The position numbers and the translations under genes are program-made. Shown piece after piece: positions 22,180-31,560 of a stretch of DNA of 64,000 nt. The notes beneath the pieces were generated by a model. It saw only the letters and a program-made list of their open reading frames with translations, did not search any database and had not been told where the DNA came from. Location: contig NC_087090.1 of the NCBI RefSeq assembly GCF_963855985.1, forward strand, positions 15,498,501 to 15,562,500, read 5' to 3'. Within the stretch, counting starts at the first letter, position 1. Every line of letters begins with the position of its first letter. The DNA is from Ostrinia nubilalis. Taxonomy: Eukaryota; Arthropoda; Insecta; Lepidoptera; Crambidae.

Positions 22180-24798
22180 ATGGCTTCCGCGTCGCGATCC
22201 AAGTGTGGGGTCGCAGGCAACCGCGACGACCACGACGACCACTCGGCGGCAACGGCGTCGGCAGCCGCGGGCGACCAGGGGGTCGCTCAGCACGGCGCCG
22301 ACCGGCAAGCGACAGCGGCTCCGACCGCGCCCGGCGGCAGCGCCGCGGGCCCGTTCATGACCGAGTCGCAGGTGTCCTCCCTCCTGTCGGCCTTCGCACG
22401 GTCCCAACAGGAGGCCAACCGCATCCTCTTCGAGAACCTACTGACGACGCTGAGCACCACGAGCACGACGAGCACGGGGCCGGCAGTACCGCCCCAGTCG
22501 CCACCGATGTCGACATCCGAGTCGCAGTTCCGAGGCGGGTCGTTCGCAAAATGCACGGCACGCTTCGATGGGCGAGCGGACGACGCCGACAAGTTGGAAG
22601 CATTTCTGGACGCCGTCACTACATACAAGGAGTGCCTGAGCGTGAGCGACGAGCACGCGCTGCGCGGCCTCCCCATCCTGCTGGTGGATGATGCAGCTGT
22701 GTGGTGGCGAGGGGTCAAGAACTCCGTCTACACCTGGGACGACGCGGTCGCGCGCCTACGAGGCATGTACGGCGCCGCACGACCGGCCTACAAAATCCTT
22801 CGCGAAATATTCGCGCAAGAGCAAGGACAGCAACGATGCGACGTGTTTATCTCGAAGACGAGAGCGCTGATAGCTAAACTTCCATATGAACTGAACGAGT
22901 GTCTGCAGATTGACATTGTCTACGGTCTACTTGACCGAAGAGTGCGTAAACGCGTAACCCGCGAAAGTGTTGTGTCGTTAGACGTGTTGGTGGATAGGGC
23001 CCGCGATATCGAAGAGTCTATCGCCGAGGTAACGCGAGGGGACGAAGGTAAAGGTCCACGCGGCACCACAAGTACCTATTCCATCCAGAAAACCGTAAGT
23101 AGTTCTCCGCTAACTGATAACACACCTACACACTCGCCCTCTAGTTCAAATGACGCAAAAACACAGGGACGTAATCGTTTGCGTTGTTCTTTTTGTAATG
23201 TATTTGGTCATCAAATAGATAATTGTCGTAATCGTGAGCGAAATAACAAAACTTCCACGAGCAAAGACAACTCCGAACGTAATAATAATAATAGTTCGCG
23301 TAATAATAGTACAATACGGTGTTATGGATGTGGCCAGCAAGGCGTAATCAAATCGAAGTGTGAGACGTGTAGTCCGAAGTCCCAATCGGAATTCCACACT
23401 TTAGGGTCCCGTCGTACTTTTTACAATAATTGTAAACCTCCCGTAACATTATTATCATCACGTAACAAGACGAAAGCTCGTCGTAACTCACCACGTAAAA
23501 TTTCCGTCATACAGGGTGAAAATGGGAATGTTTTTACAATACAGGGTGAAACCGGGAATTTGTTCACTAAAAATTGTAAACCCGGGAATATTAATTCAGT
23601 GCGGTATGGTAACCGTAGTTCACCTGTAACACAGGGTGGCAACCGGAATTTTTCGGACACACAGGGTGGCAACCGGAACTTTTCGGGCATATTACAGGGT
23701 GGCAAATGCGACTTTTCTGGGATGCAGGGTAACGTATCCGAAATGTGTCACAGTGGTAATTGTGTGCAAGATAGATGTGAAATGCCTATCTCACCCGATG
23801 TTTTACGCAATTTTCGAGAAATTGCCGATTTTGAGGCGAAAGCCAGTTTTCCAGGTACCAGTGAGTTTAATACCGCCCAGGTGGAGGGCGAGCCTCACGA
23901 TTTATGTTTCCTCCCTAGTCTGACTCTTTATACAGCGGGAGTTGACTTCGACCAGTTTAAGCCGACGATCAGAATCCAGATATTGGGTCATAGCGGCGTT
24001 GCTGTCATGGACACAGGGGCTACGGACTGCCTAGCCAGTCCGATGTTGTACCGGAAGTTGGTGGCAGGTGGCGTACGCTTCGCGGAGACGCAGCGATTGA
24101 TCGGGTTAGCAGATGGAACACGACAGGTACACGACGTCCTTACAGGTGACGTCACTGTCGTCCTGCAAGGTCGAAAGATATTTACTACATTCCTGGTGAT
24201 CCCTGGAGCCGATACGAGAACGCTTCTAGGACGTGACTTCATCAGAGACGCAGGTATTGTTATTGATATCCAGCAGGCAGCGTGGAGTTTTGCCGACACA
24301 CCAGACCGGCGGTACGCTTTTGTACAGGATCGTGTATTTACCCCTACCGCCGACGCCGAGCTGAAGCGTGTCGAGGAGACCACGAAGCTGAAGCTGAGGA
24401 CCAAGAGCAGTTGTTATTGCCTCGGGGTAGCTTTGAAGCAGGGGGAGGGGCCGGACGAGCGACTTATCGAGTACCCCAGCCGCCTCCTGGCTGCCACCGA
24501 GAGGAACTACGCCGACCAAGGGTGTCGGCCGCCGCCAGACTATAAGGTGGGCGATTTGGTCTTACTGAAGACCCAGGGTTTGAACGACACTGGTCGAAAT
24601 CAAACCTCTAAGTTTAACTCTAGGCGTGACGGCCCGTGCATGATTTCGGGGGCCTTGAGTGACAGCACTTACCTCCTGGAGGGAAAGTCTGGAGCGAAGT
24701 TAGGGAAGTGCTATGCCACACAACTTACTCCATTTGTTGGTCACATCCATCCGCCTGTTAGGGAGAAGCGTAGGCGAGGTAGGCCGCGTAACTTTTAA
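22180..24798 (+). CDS. Gag-protease polyprotein with fused RNase H and integrase remnants
   Basis: The frame encodes 872 residues. I start at the ATG at 22180 rather than the upstream GTG at 22174. Residues about 117-265 look like a retrotransposon Gag core, with a WW pair near 174 in an AAVWW-type motif. A CCHC zinc knuckle is at 336-349. A second knuckle at 381-394 has Val where His is expected. Residues about 442-517 are imperfect repeats of QGGNRNFS. The aspartic protease has DTG at 611-613 and LLGRDF at 682-687. About 748-778 (YPSRLLAATERNYA) is a scrap of the gypsy RNase H region. From 787 (DYKVGDLVLLKTQ) it is the integrase C-terminal domain with a degenerate GPY/F module (GPCMIS). Reverse transcriptase and the DDE core are missing, yet the frame stays open. 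In the cell it would make particles, with priming and integration supplied by a full-length relative. Confidence 0.85.
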   Translation: MASASRSKCGVAGNRDDHDDHSAATASAAAGDQGVAQHGADRQATAAPTAPGGSAAGPFMTESQVSSLLSAFARSQQEANRILFENLLTTLSTTSTTSTGPAVPPQSPPMSTSESQFRGGSFAKCTARFDGRADDADKLEAFLDAVTTYKECLSVSDEHALRGLPILLVDDAAVWWRGVKNSVYTWDDAVARLRGMYGAARPAYKILREIFAQEQGQQRCDVFISKTRALIAKLPYELNECLQIDIVYGLLDRRVRKRVTRESVVSLDVLVDRARDIEESIAEVTRGDEGKGPRGTTSTYSIQKTVSSSPLTDNTPTHSPSSSNDAKTQGRNRLRCSFCNVFGHQIDNCRNRERNNKTSTSKDNSERNNNNSSRNNSTIRCYGCGQQGVIKSKCETCSPKSQSEFHTLGSRRTFYNNCKPPVTLLSSRNKTKARRNSPRKISVIQGENGNVFTIQGETGNLFTKNCKPGNINSVRYGNRSSPVTQGGNRNFSDTQGGNRNFSGILQGGKCDFSGMQGNVSEMCHSGNCVQDRCEMPISPDVLRNFREIADFEAKASFPGTSEFNTAQVEGEPHDLCFLPSLTLYTAGVDFDQFKPTIRIQILGHSGVAVMDTGATDCLASPMLYRKLVAGGVRFAETQRLIGLADGTRQVHDVLTGDVTVVLQGRKIFTTFLVIPGADTRTLLGRDFIRDAGIVIDIQQAAWSFADTPDRRYAFVQDRVFTPTADAELKRVEETTKLKLRTKSSCYCLGVALKQGEGPDERLIEYPSRLLAATERNYADQGCRPPPDYKVGDLVLLKTQGLNDTGRNQTSKFNSRRDGPCMISGALSDSTYLLEGKSGAKLGKCYATQLTPFVGHIHPPVREKRRRGRPRNF

Positions 24799-24828
24799 GC
24801 TAGTCCAGACCGCGTTGCGTCGTCTGAA

Positions 24829-24842
24829 CTAGAGGGGGAGGT
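24829..24842 (+). promoter_or_regulatory. Polypurine tract of gypsy-like element
   Basis: The purine run AGAGGGGGAGG lies just before the 3' LTR start TGTAACGCGG at 24843. This is the expected position for plus-strand priming. Confidence 0.75.
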
Positions 24843-25190
24843 TGTAACGCGGCAACGCTATTTTATAACGTTTATAACGTTATCGCGCGCGAACAACGCA
24901 ACGTTAGTGTTATCACGCTACGTCATCTAATAGCGAATCACGCGGAAGTATGGTGCCGCGCCCTTTCCTCGGCCAATCGGCGCGAGGCAGTCCCCCCGCG
25001 CGTCTCGCGACTCACGCGGAAGTTCTAGAAGTTTCCTTCTTCCCGGTGCGCGACGCCAACGTGAACGGTCGATTTTGAGCTAGCCTATTTTATATGTGGA
25101 AATATGTAAATTCCCATGATTGTTTGCCACGAAGTTTGTTTAGTCGTAAGCTTATGTTCCAATAAATGATTATTGTGAAACCACGATTAA
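24843..25190 (+). repeat. 3' LTR of gypsy-like element
   Basis: It is the same length as the 5' LTR and identical except for two substitutions (G/T and C/T), both inside the heat-shock-element-like motif at 25023-25035. Confidence 0.9.
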
Positions 25191-26201
25191 AAGTATCTTT
25201 TTTCACTCCTTCCATACTCATTACTTCCTTTCTTAATAATTTACTTGAAATAAATAATCGTCATGCACGCGATTCTAAATAAACGTAATTTTAATCGTTA
25301 ATCACAGGTAGTAAGCAGGTGTGATAAACTTGTATCATTAAAAAGTACTGTAAACAGATGACAAATGCTCTTTACACACAGGTTCATTATTGCTTACATT
25401 TCTAGCTCTCTACCTTAATAACTTTAACGTCTTTACGATAGTAATTAATAAAATAAAACTTAACTTACTTAATACTGCAATCTGAACGCCTAGAAATAAA
25501 TCACCGACAAACTCTTGTTCCTTCACTTTCGATAGGAGATAAAAGATAAGATTTTGTTTATAAACTCGATTGATTTTAGAAACTAAACAAAATTTCATAT
25601 CTTTTAGCACTTCTTTCATACCAATTACAAGTTACATTCTTCATAATTTACAAAAAATAATTCATCGTCTTGTTTGGGATTATTTTAAATGAACGTAACT
25701 TTATTACACGAAATAACTATCAAAATGTATTGATATTCTTATTGTTTTATTAATAACGATTGCGTATCTACAATTCATTCTTTGAGTATTTTGGAAGCTT
25801 GCTAAGAGCATTAATTATTATTAAGTATGCTAGGACGGATCTTTAGTTAACAAAGATTAAACAAAGTATTTTTCCCGTCGCTTTTACATTCTCATTCGTT
25901 GATAGACTTGCATGTACTAAACTAACGAAATTAAAGTTTTGTTATGTTAAAAATTACGTAAATTTGTAGTTGAAAATGAAGAATAAAACAAAGCCGATTC
26001 ACGACGTCATTCGATAGACGCGTAGACGTATTGCTTGACTGTGATTGGTCAGTCTCGCCGCGCGGGGCAGCGCCTTTGTTGCTAGTTCGGTTTCTTCGGT
26101 CGTCGAATGCGCTTGCGACTTTTGATTGTTTTCTCGTGCGGATAGTTAAGTGTGTGAACGTGTAATAGTGAGTGTGGTAATAGTGAATGAGTGTTAGAAA
26201 G

Positions 26202-26640
26202 ATGCCTAACCATACGTACAGTGCTCGTGAGTACGTAAACATGGTTTACTGTTATGGGAGGGCACGTGGAAACGCATCTGAAGCCCTGCGGGCTGTAGGT
26301 ATCGGGCTGAACATCCTACAGCGCACCACCGTACTGATGCACGTATTTTTGTTCTGGTTGTACAACGTCTGTTGGACAATCAGCCGATTGTGCCTCCGTC
26401 CGCCTCGTCTAGGCGTGTATTGTGTCGTATTTGAGGAACTTAAATACCGGTCTGTACGTGAAGGAATACTGGAGCGCGTAAGTACATCAAAACACGCTTT
26501 ACCGGGCACGCGTTTGCTTGCACGTGGAAGGCCGTCAGTTCGAGCCACAACTTGTCCAGTTGGAGCGGCCGATTCCAGACGACGTCAAAGGGGATTAGTC
26601 GGTAAGTACTTAGTTCTAATCCTAAACAAATGCTAAAGGA
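26202..26640 (+). pseudogene. Decayed DUF4817-type transposase fragment
   Basis: The ATG at 26202 opens a frame with YSAREYVNMVYCYGRARGNA, matching the insect DUF4817 helix-turn-helix pattern (E-Y-x-x-M-x-x-x-YG-x-x-x-GN-x-x-x-A). Near 26290 homology jumps to another frame, where HPTAHHRTDARIFVLVVQRL continues the domain, so small insertions have shifted it. Later REGILERVS resembles the linker to the second helix-turn-helix domain. The usual DDE_3 catalytic domain is absent. A 450-base open frame across the region (26187-26636) is therefore not a real protein. A TTTTTTTACACCCTGTAT end at 26925-26941 may be the element terminus. Family recognition is from memory of the pattern. Confidence 0.55.
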
Positions 26641-26644
26641 ATGT

Positions 26645-28554
26645 GTTTTTTAAATGTAGCAAGTGAATAATCTGGTAATTTTGTTTTGTTGTACAAAATA
26701 CTTCTGCGGTCGCGGTAGGTAGTGGCGGGAAAGCGCGTACGCTCCAATACACTCACACACACATAGGCACGGTCATTGCGTTGCGTGGTGCGCTGTACAT
26801 TGCGGGCTGCGGAATATTGTATTTTTTTTAATCATAAAAATAAAAAATATTTCCCACCAATAATATTTTGTAATATTACTTGGTTGGGTGTACAGAATGC
26901 GTAGTTTCAGTCTTCGTGATAGGTTTTTTTACACCCTGTATACTAAAAAGTTCTCTTCTTATTGATGCTACGGAAAAGTTACGTCAGTCAGAGATATCCT
27001 TTAGAAATTAAGGAACATCCTGTATACTTAAAGTTGGTAAAACTTAGGGATAGGGATTTCAAAGAGATGATTTTATTGACACGGGGTATAAAAACTTTTC
27101 ATAGCTGGAAATAACTTTAAAGAGCCTATTTACACAGAAATCAATCCCAGCTAGTATTGCGTAAAGGATTCCATATAAAATACCAATTTGACCGCATAGG
27201 GCTGCCCTACATGATATAAATCATAATTTGAGTTGAAACTATCGTTCTGCTTTTTTCGTACTTTGTGACAAGCTGTCATACGATTGAATGAATATTTTCA
27301 CTGAAAAAATATCACATTATTTTTACATGTTTAATATTTCAGGATATAAATAAAAGATAATTAATAAAAAAAATAAAATAGCAGTCAATAGCATACAAGT
27401 AGAAACTAGTAGTTTCATAAATTAGTACGTCCTCGTTCAAACCACTTCAGCTCTTCGTGGTTGGTTTTATCAGTAAAAAATATCAACGGAAAACCCTTAG
27501 TGCAGGATAAGATAATTTTTCCCTGCCTTTCAAAGATATAGCAACAAATCAATCTTCTAGCGAATATTTTTTCTCTGCGCCTATAAAACCCGGCTCTTAG
27601 GGCTGCCTCACTCGTAAAATAAAGGATTTTGGTAGGTATCATACAAGCATAAAACATGCTCTATTCATCCCATCCAATTTCCGCACCCACTGGTTAAGAG
27701 CTCTTCGCGTTCACGATTCTTTTTTTATAATCCATACAGGGTGGAAACGAAAATTTGGACGCGATGGATTGAAAAAGCGCACTCTGTCATTGTCATGGCT
27801 TGGCTTAGTGCTTTAAGCCACGTCAAGTTTATTAGTTTTTAAAATTGTGCTGACTGAAAAGATATATTCAGCTCATTTATCTTTCAATCTCATAAATATT
27901 TTTCAGTAGAAAACTACGAAGTTTGTCTACAAAGTAACCCCTACGAGTAATAAAAGGCTACACGCGCGTTAAACAGTTGTACAAAATGACATTTCCATAA
28001 ACATCACTATAAACTAGTTTTCAATGCTCGTGTAACTTTTATTAGTAAGGGGGTAAGTGTATAAAAAACTGTATAGGTACCTTCATTATGTATAAAAAAT
28101 GCTTACGCAGAGAGCAAAATATAGAATAAATTTTCTAAAAAAAATACGTTGTTTTGTTTTCATAATAAGTTTCCTTATTTGAAAAAAGTTAGGTATTGAA
28201 TGAAAATCAAAGAAACTGACGACATACTGTATTTGAACCTGCGACCTTTGGATTATGGCCAAGGTCTCCAGATTTATCATTCGTATTGTTAGTGAAACTG
28301 TATGACACTAAACACCTTGCCGACGTAATATCGTAGTCACGAAGATATACTGAAGTGTGGAAGATCAAAAGATATTTAAATTGACAGTAATAACGTTTAA
28401 TAATAGCTCTTCGACTAGATAAGTTTCATGACACTATCAAGCAAAAAGTGCAAGAAAACCTAATCAGACTTTGAATATTAAATTGTATTCAAAATAAGAC
28501 TACACTGACTTAAATGTATTAAATTACCCTATATGTTATTCTGGGTTATAAACA
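26645..28554. other. Intergenic stretch after transposase remnant
   Basis: An ACACCCTGTAT element-end motif lies at about 26931-26941, a similar CCTGTATACTT at 27010, and the opposite orientation ATACAGGGTGGAAACG at 27736. A minus-strand tRNA-like GGTTCAAATAC box B at about 28230-28245 suggests an old SINE. No gene is seen. Confidence 0.4.
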
Positions 28555-28561
28555 ATAATAC

Positions 28562-29357
28562 CACAGTAGATAAATCAAACAGTACGGAAGCTTCATACAA
28601 ACGCTCGAAATCAGACTCACGCACACAGACGCACGCTTTACACGAGCCCTAAGCGAACCTCGCAGTCCATCCGTCGCGAGTGTCGCGCGCGTTGTGTTTT
28701 TAATAATAATTTTATTGCATGCACGTTCCGCTGTATTTTTAAAAAACATGCCACGAGTGTATTGCGTAGTATACGGCTGCTTGAACTCGGCATCTTCAAA
28801 ACCAGAACTTTCATTTTTTAAACTTCGTAATAATTCTGAATTGTAAAAATGATTAAATATTACTTTTTAAATAAAGTGCTTACATCTGATTTTGTAATAG
28901 TTCTTTTTAAATTACGTAATTACGCTTTTTAACAATTTATGTGTTCTATTTGATAAAGTAATTTGCTCCGCGCGCTTTTGTACTAAGTGATGAACTGTAT
29001 TTAAAATGAGGCAATAGCTATGTGAAAGTAAGTATCCGGTATTTTATTTATGAGATTATATATTACTTCTACCGGCCTCTAATAGTACTTAATCAATTTA
29101 TTCGATTATGTATTCGATCATTATAGAACCTAATTAACGTTTTATTTTTTTGTTAACTACTTAGTCAATTAATATATTCCATTAGGTATTTGATAATTCA
29201 AAAACCTAAATAAACGTTTTAATAAATAAGTAAGTCAGAACCTTATTAATTTTATAAAGATTAAGAGTGCCAACCCTAACACTCAGTTGAAGTGTAGGTA
29301 TTTAACTCGCCGAAAGGGCTAAGCTTCCGTACTGCTTTAGCTCATATATCTACTGTG
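28562..29357 (+). mobile_element. Non-autonomous P-superfamily element
   Basis: The 796-bp element has inverted ends CACAGTAGATAAAT...CAGTACGGAAGCTT and, reversed on the right, CACAGTAGATATATG...CAGTACGGAAGCTT. It is flanked by the 7-bp duplication ATAATAC (28555-28561 and 29358-29364). It keeps a start codon and the beginning of a THAP DNA-binding domain (28748-28846) after a GC-rich leader, but no transposase core. Confidence 0.7.
28748..28846 (+). pseudogene. Truncated THAP-domain N-terminus of P-like transposase
   Basis: The frame has 32 codons. It reads MPRVYCVVYGCLNS, then SFFKLR, then stops with TAA. The C-x4-C pair, the following Asn-Ser, and the Phe-Phe-x-Leu-Arg segment match the start of THAP domains, which bind DNA through a C2CH zinc. 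The later Cys and His ligands and everything downstream are missing. It may be the first exon of the ancestral transposase or a dead stub; I see no obvious splice donor in frame. It sits inside the inverted-repeat element at 28562-29357, which supports a transposase origin over a host THAP gene. Confidence 0.6.
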
Positions 29358-29443
29358 ATAATACTGCAGTTTTATCAAAATCCGTTCCGTAGTAGGATTA
29401 AAAAATACGTTTGAATTTCCAATTTATAGCGAAGTATACTTAT

Positions 29444-29562
29444 TCTGCATTGCACCACCTTACATTTAACCGTAACTATAACCGGTATTTTTTGCATGGA
29501 ATTTGACAGTTTTGACGTTTTTTAAAAGTAACGTAAGATGGGTTAAGATGGGTAACAACCCT
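29444..29562. mobile_element. GTTGCACC-type miniature element, copy 5 (degraded)
   Basis: The left TTGCACCACCTTAC, the interior AACCGGTATTTTTTGC and TTTGACAGTTTTGACG, and a rearranged right end (GATGGGTTAAGATGGG, a local duplication) match the family. Confidence 0.6.
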
Positions 29563-29905
29563 AGTGAGCTTAATCCCGTTTGTAATGGTCATTACCGTGG
29601 AGAACACGTGGTGCCGTGGTGCACATGTGCACCTGTGCTCCTGCATATCTGTACCTACACCTAATATACATATAATAGGTATTAACCTATACTCATATAC
29701 TGCAAACCATCTATTTATTCATGATGTACTAAGTACTTTAATACATAGAAGCAGCCGTAAAACAAAATTATCATTTTTCAATTAATGGGTCTCAAAAATT
29801 TTTTTGACAACATTCTAGGCATCGTTTTCAGATGATAGAGAATTCCGATTTTTTACCCGACTGCGCCAGAAGGAGGTTTATGCCTTTTATTAGTATGTTG
29901 TTTTT

Positions 29906-30221
29906 CGTTCGTCCGTTCGTTTCAGCCGAAAGACGTCCACTGCTGGACAAAGGCCTCCCCCAAGGATTTCCACAAAGACCGGTCCTGTGCCGCTTGCATC
30001 CAGGTACCTCCCGCGACCTTCACCAGATCGTCGGTCCACCTAGTGGGAGGCCTGCCCACGCTAGAATGAATCAGAAATGAGGAGATCCGTAGGAGAACCA
30101 GGGTGACTGACATAGCCCGCAGAATCGCTAAAATCAAGTGGCAGTGGGCGGGGCACATAGCTCGAAGAGCTGATGACCGCTGGGGCAGGAAAGTTCTTGA
30201 GTGGCGACCACGAGCTGGAAG
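29906..30221 (-). mobile_element. Second twin-primed RTE insertion
   Basis: The 11-bp duplication ATGTTGTTTTT (29895-29905 and 30222-30232) bounds 316 bp. The minus-strand part (29906 to about 30063) begins with a CGTTCGTCCGTT tail and runs to GGAGGCCTGCCCACGCT. The plus-strand part (about 30064-30221) contains ATCAGAAATGAGGAGATCCG through GTGGCGACCACGAGCTGG. In the uninverted element the second part lies directly upstream of the first. It is a different subfamily and tail from the copy at 15709. Confidence 0.85.
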
Positions 30222-30650
30222 ATGTTGTTTTTATTTCTATAAAAAATTTAGTACCTTCTTGTAAGTATGTAACTATTAGGTAATTAGTTTGTTTTGTACG
30301 TAAAATGACAATATAAGCTTTAAATCTGTTGTACAAACATATGGACATGCACGTCTGTTCGAAAACCCATTTATCATGCATTTCGCGTGCCACTTCAATG
30401 TTGACATACTTAATGAAATGCAACTCCCAAACAGAAACTCGCTAACCTGTTGCAGAAGATATCGGCAAATAAAAATACGAGCGACAGCACATGAGGCTTT
30501 ACATTTTTGCTGTAAAATAGCACTTACTACAAAGATTTAAGATACCACAGTGTTACAAATATTTTCTGTCGATAAACTTCATATTATTATACGTAAGCTG
30601 TACGTACAGTCGTCAGTACATAAGACTACATTTTCTGAAAAATAGCACTA

Positions 30651-30882
30651 TCTATACTAATATTAATAAAAAGCTGAAGAGTTTCTTTGGTTGAATGCGT
30701 TAATCTTAGGAACTACTAGTTCAATTTGTAAAATTATTTTTTATTATCCATTTATTGAGGAAGGCTTTAGTCTATATAACGTCACTCTAAAGCCAATAGG
30801 GCAGCAGTAAAGAAGAATATTGTAACCACGGGAAATATTATTCAAACTATTTTCATGCATACGAAGTCGCGGGCACAGCTAG
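30651..30882 (+). mobile_element. Non-autonomous Helitron, second family
   Basis: It starts TCTATACTAATATTAATAAA after host A and ends GAAGTCGCGGGCACAGCTAG before host T. Its termini match the GTCT Helitrons but the interior (GCTGAAGAGTTTCTTTGG, GGAACTACTAGTTC) is different and has no GTCT run. Confidence 0.7.
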
Positions 30883-31119
30883 TGACATACAATATAAGTG
30901 CTACAGTGTTTTGTGTCGTAGTTGTGACTCGATGAGTTAGAGATGAGAGTCAAGGTGAGGTTATGTTAATGAAAACTGCCATATTATGGTTAGCAAAACG
31001 ACTATTGTTAACGTAAATTTATTATCTCTTTGTCTGACTATCAGTCTTGATAGGGAAGGTAATTCTTGAATACGCAAATGCTCACGTTTTCATATAAATG
31101 GAAATAAGAGCTGTTGTTA

Positions 31120-31283
31120 AGTAACAGTCTCTATCACTACGGGACTATTCCCACTTCTCGTTCCCACCGCTGCAACTCCTGTGTAGCCAGGATCTACAGC
31201 TTGACCGCCAATAAAAACCCAACCAGTGCAGGTCAAGTTTGTCCCAGGGGAAAGTTAACTGTCATTGGACCCGCAACTAAATT
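31120..31283 (-). mobile_element. Non-LTR retrotransposon 3' UTR fragment, copy 1
   Basis: A ~150-bp segment is repeated at 54292-54441. The minus strand reads GGTTGGGTTTTTATTGGCGG then GATCCTGGCTACACAGGAG, a style like R1/Jockey 3' UTRs of moths. This clade call is from memory. Confidence 0.45.
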
Positions 31284-31386
31284 AATCAGAAGAACATAGG
31301 AGTTCGAAGTTAAACTGTATCACTAGTGACATTATGTCAATTATGCAATACATGCACTTTCTTTTGACGTTTATTTAAGCATTAGT

Positions 31387-31560
31387 CACACTGAATGAGG
31401 TCTGCGGTCAGGTCAAATGAACTGTCAGTTTGCGTTCTTTGCTCGTGCCTGCACTGTCAGATCGCATCAATACAGAATGTAAAGACCGACAATGTTATTC
31501 GTCTATGCGGGTTGCGTTCATTTTGACTTGACTGCAGATCGCAGAACGCATACAGTGTAG
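31387..31560. mobile_element. MITE with CACACTGAATG / CATACAGTGTAG ends
   Basis: The ends CACACTGAATGAGGTCTGCG and the complement of CGCAGAACGCATACAGTGTAG are imperfect inverted repeats. The inner pair GGTCAAATGAAC / GTTCATTTTGAC extends the arms to about 40 bp. Confidence 0.55.

Larger units (their letters stand above)
21701..25190 (+). mobile_element. Young non-autonomous Ty3/gypsy-like LTR retrotransposon
   Basis: The element is 3490 bp with 348-bp LTRs at 21701-22048 and 24843-25190. The 5-bp target duplication is AAGTA (21696-21700, 25191-25195). A primer-site-like TGACGCCCAAC follows the 5' LTR, and a purine tract AGAGGGGGAGG precedes the 3' LTR. One frame (22180-24798) encodes Gag, protease and fused remnants of RNase H and the integrase C-terminus. 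Reverse transcriptase and the integrase catalytic core are absent, so the element cannot move alone. The LTRs differ at only two positions by my reading, which implies a recent insertion. Confidence 0.9.
21354..25700. repeat. Old diverged tandem repeat, ~400-435 bp period, split by LTR element
   Basis: Segments at about 21385-21640 and 25315-25560 share ordered phrases: GTGTGATAA, CATTAAAAAGTA, GTAAACAGATGA, GTCTTTACGATAGTAAT and CTGAACGCCTAGAA. Subtracting the 3495-bp insertion gives a period near 435 bp. A third partial unit follows (CTTCATAATTTAC at about 25638 against CTTAATAATTTAC at 25232). The function is unknown. Confidence 0.6.

Noticed and set aside
22152..22691. 179-codon plus-strand frame, and several minus-strand frames of 70-140 codons, over the Gag start
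   Set aside because: They overlap the Gag frame in other phases in GC-rich sequence where stops are rare, and show no domain.
26187..26636. 149-codon open frame taken as a gene
   Set aside because: Homology to the DUF4817-type pattern changes frame partway, so the continuous frame is accidental over a pseudogene.
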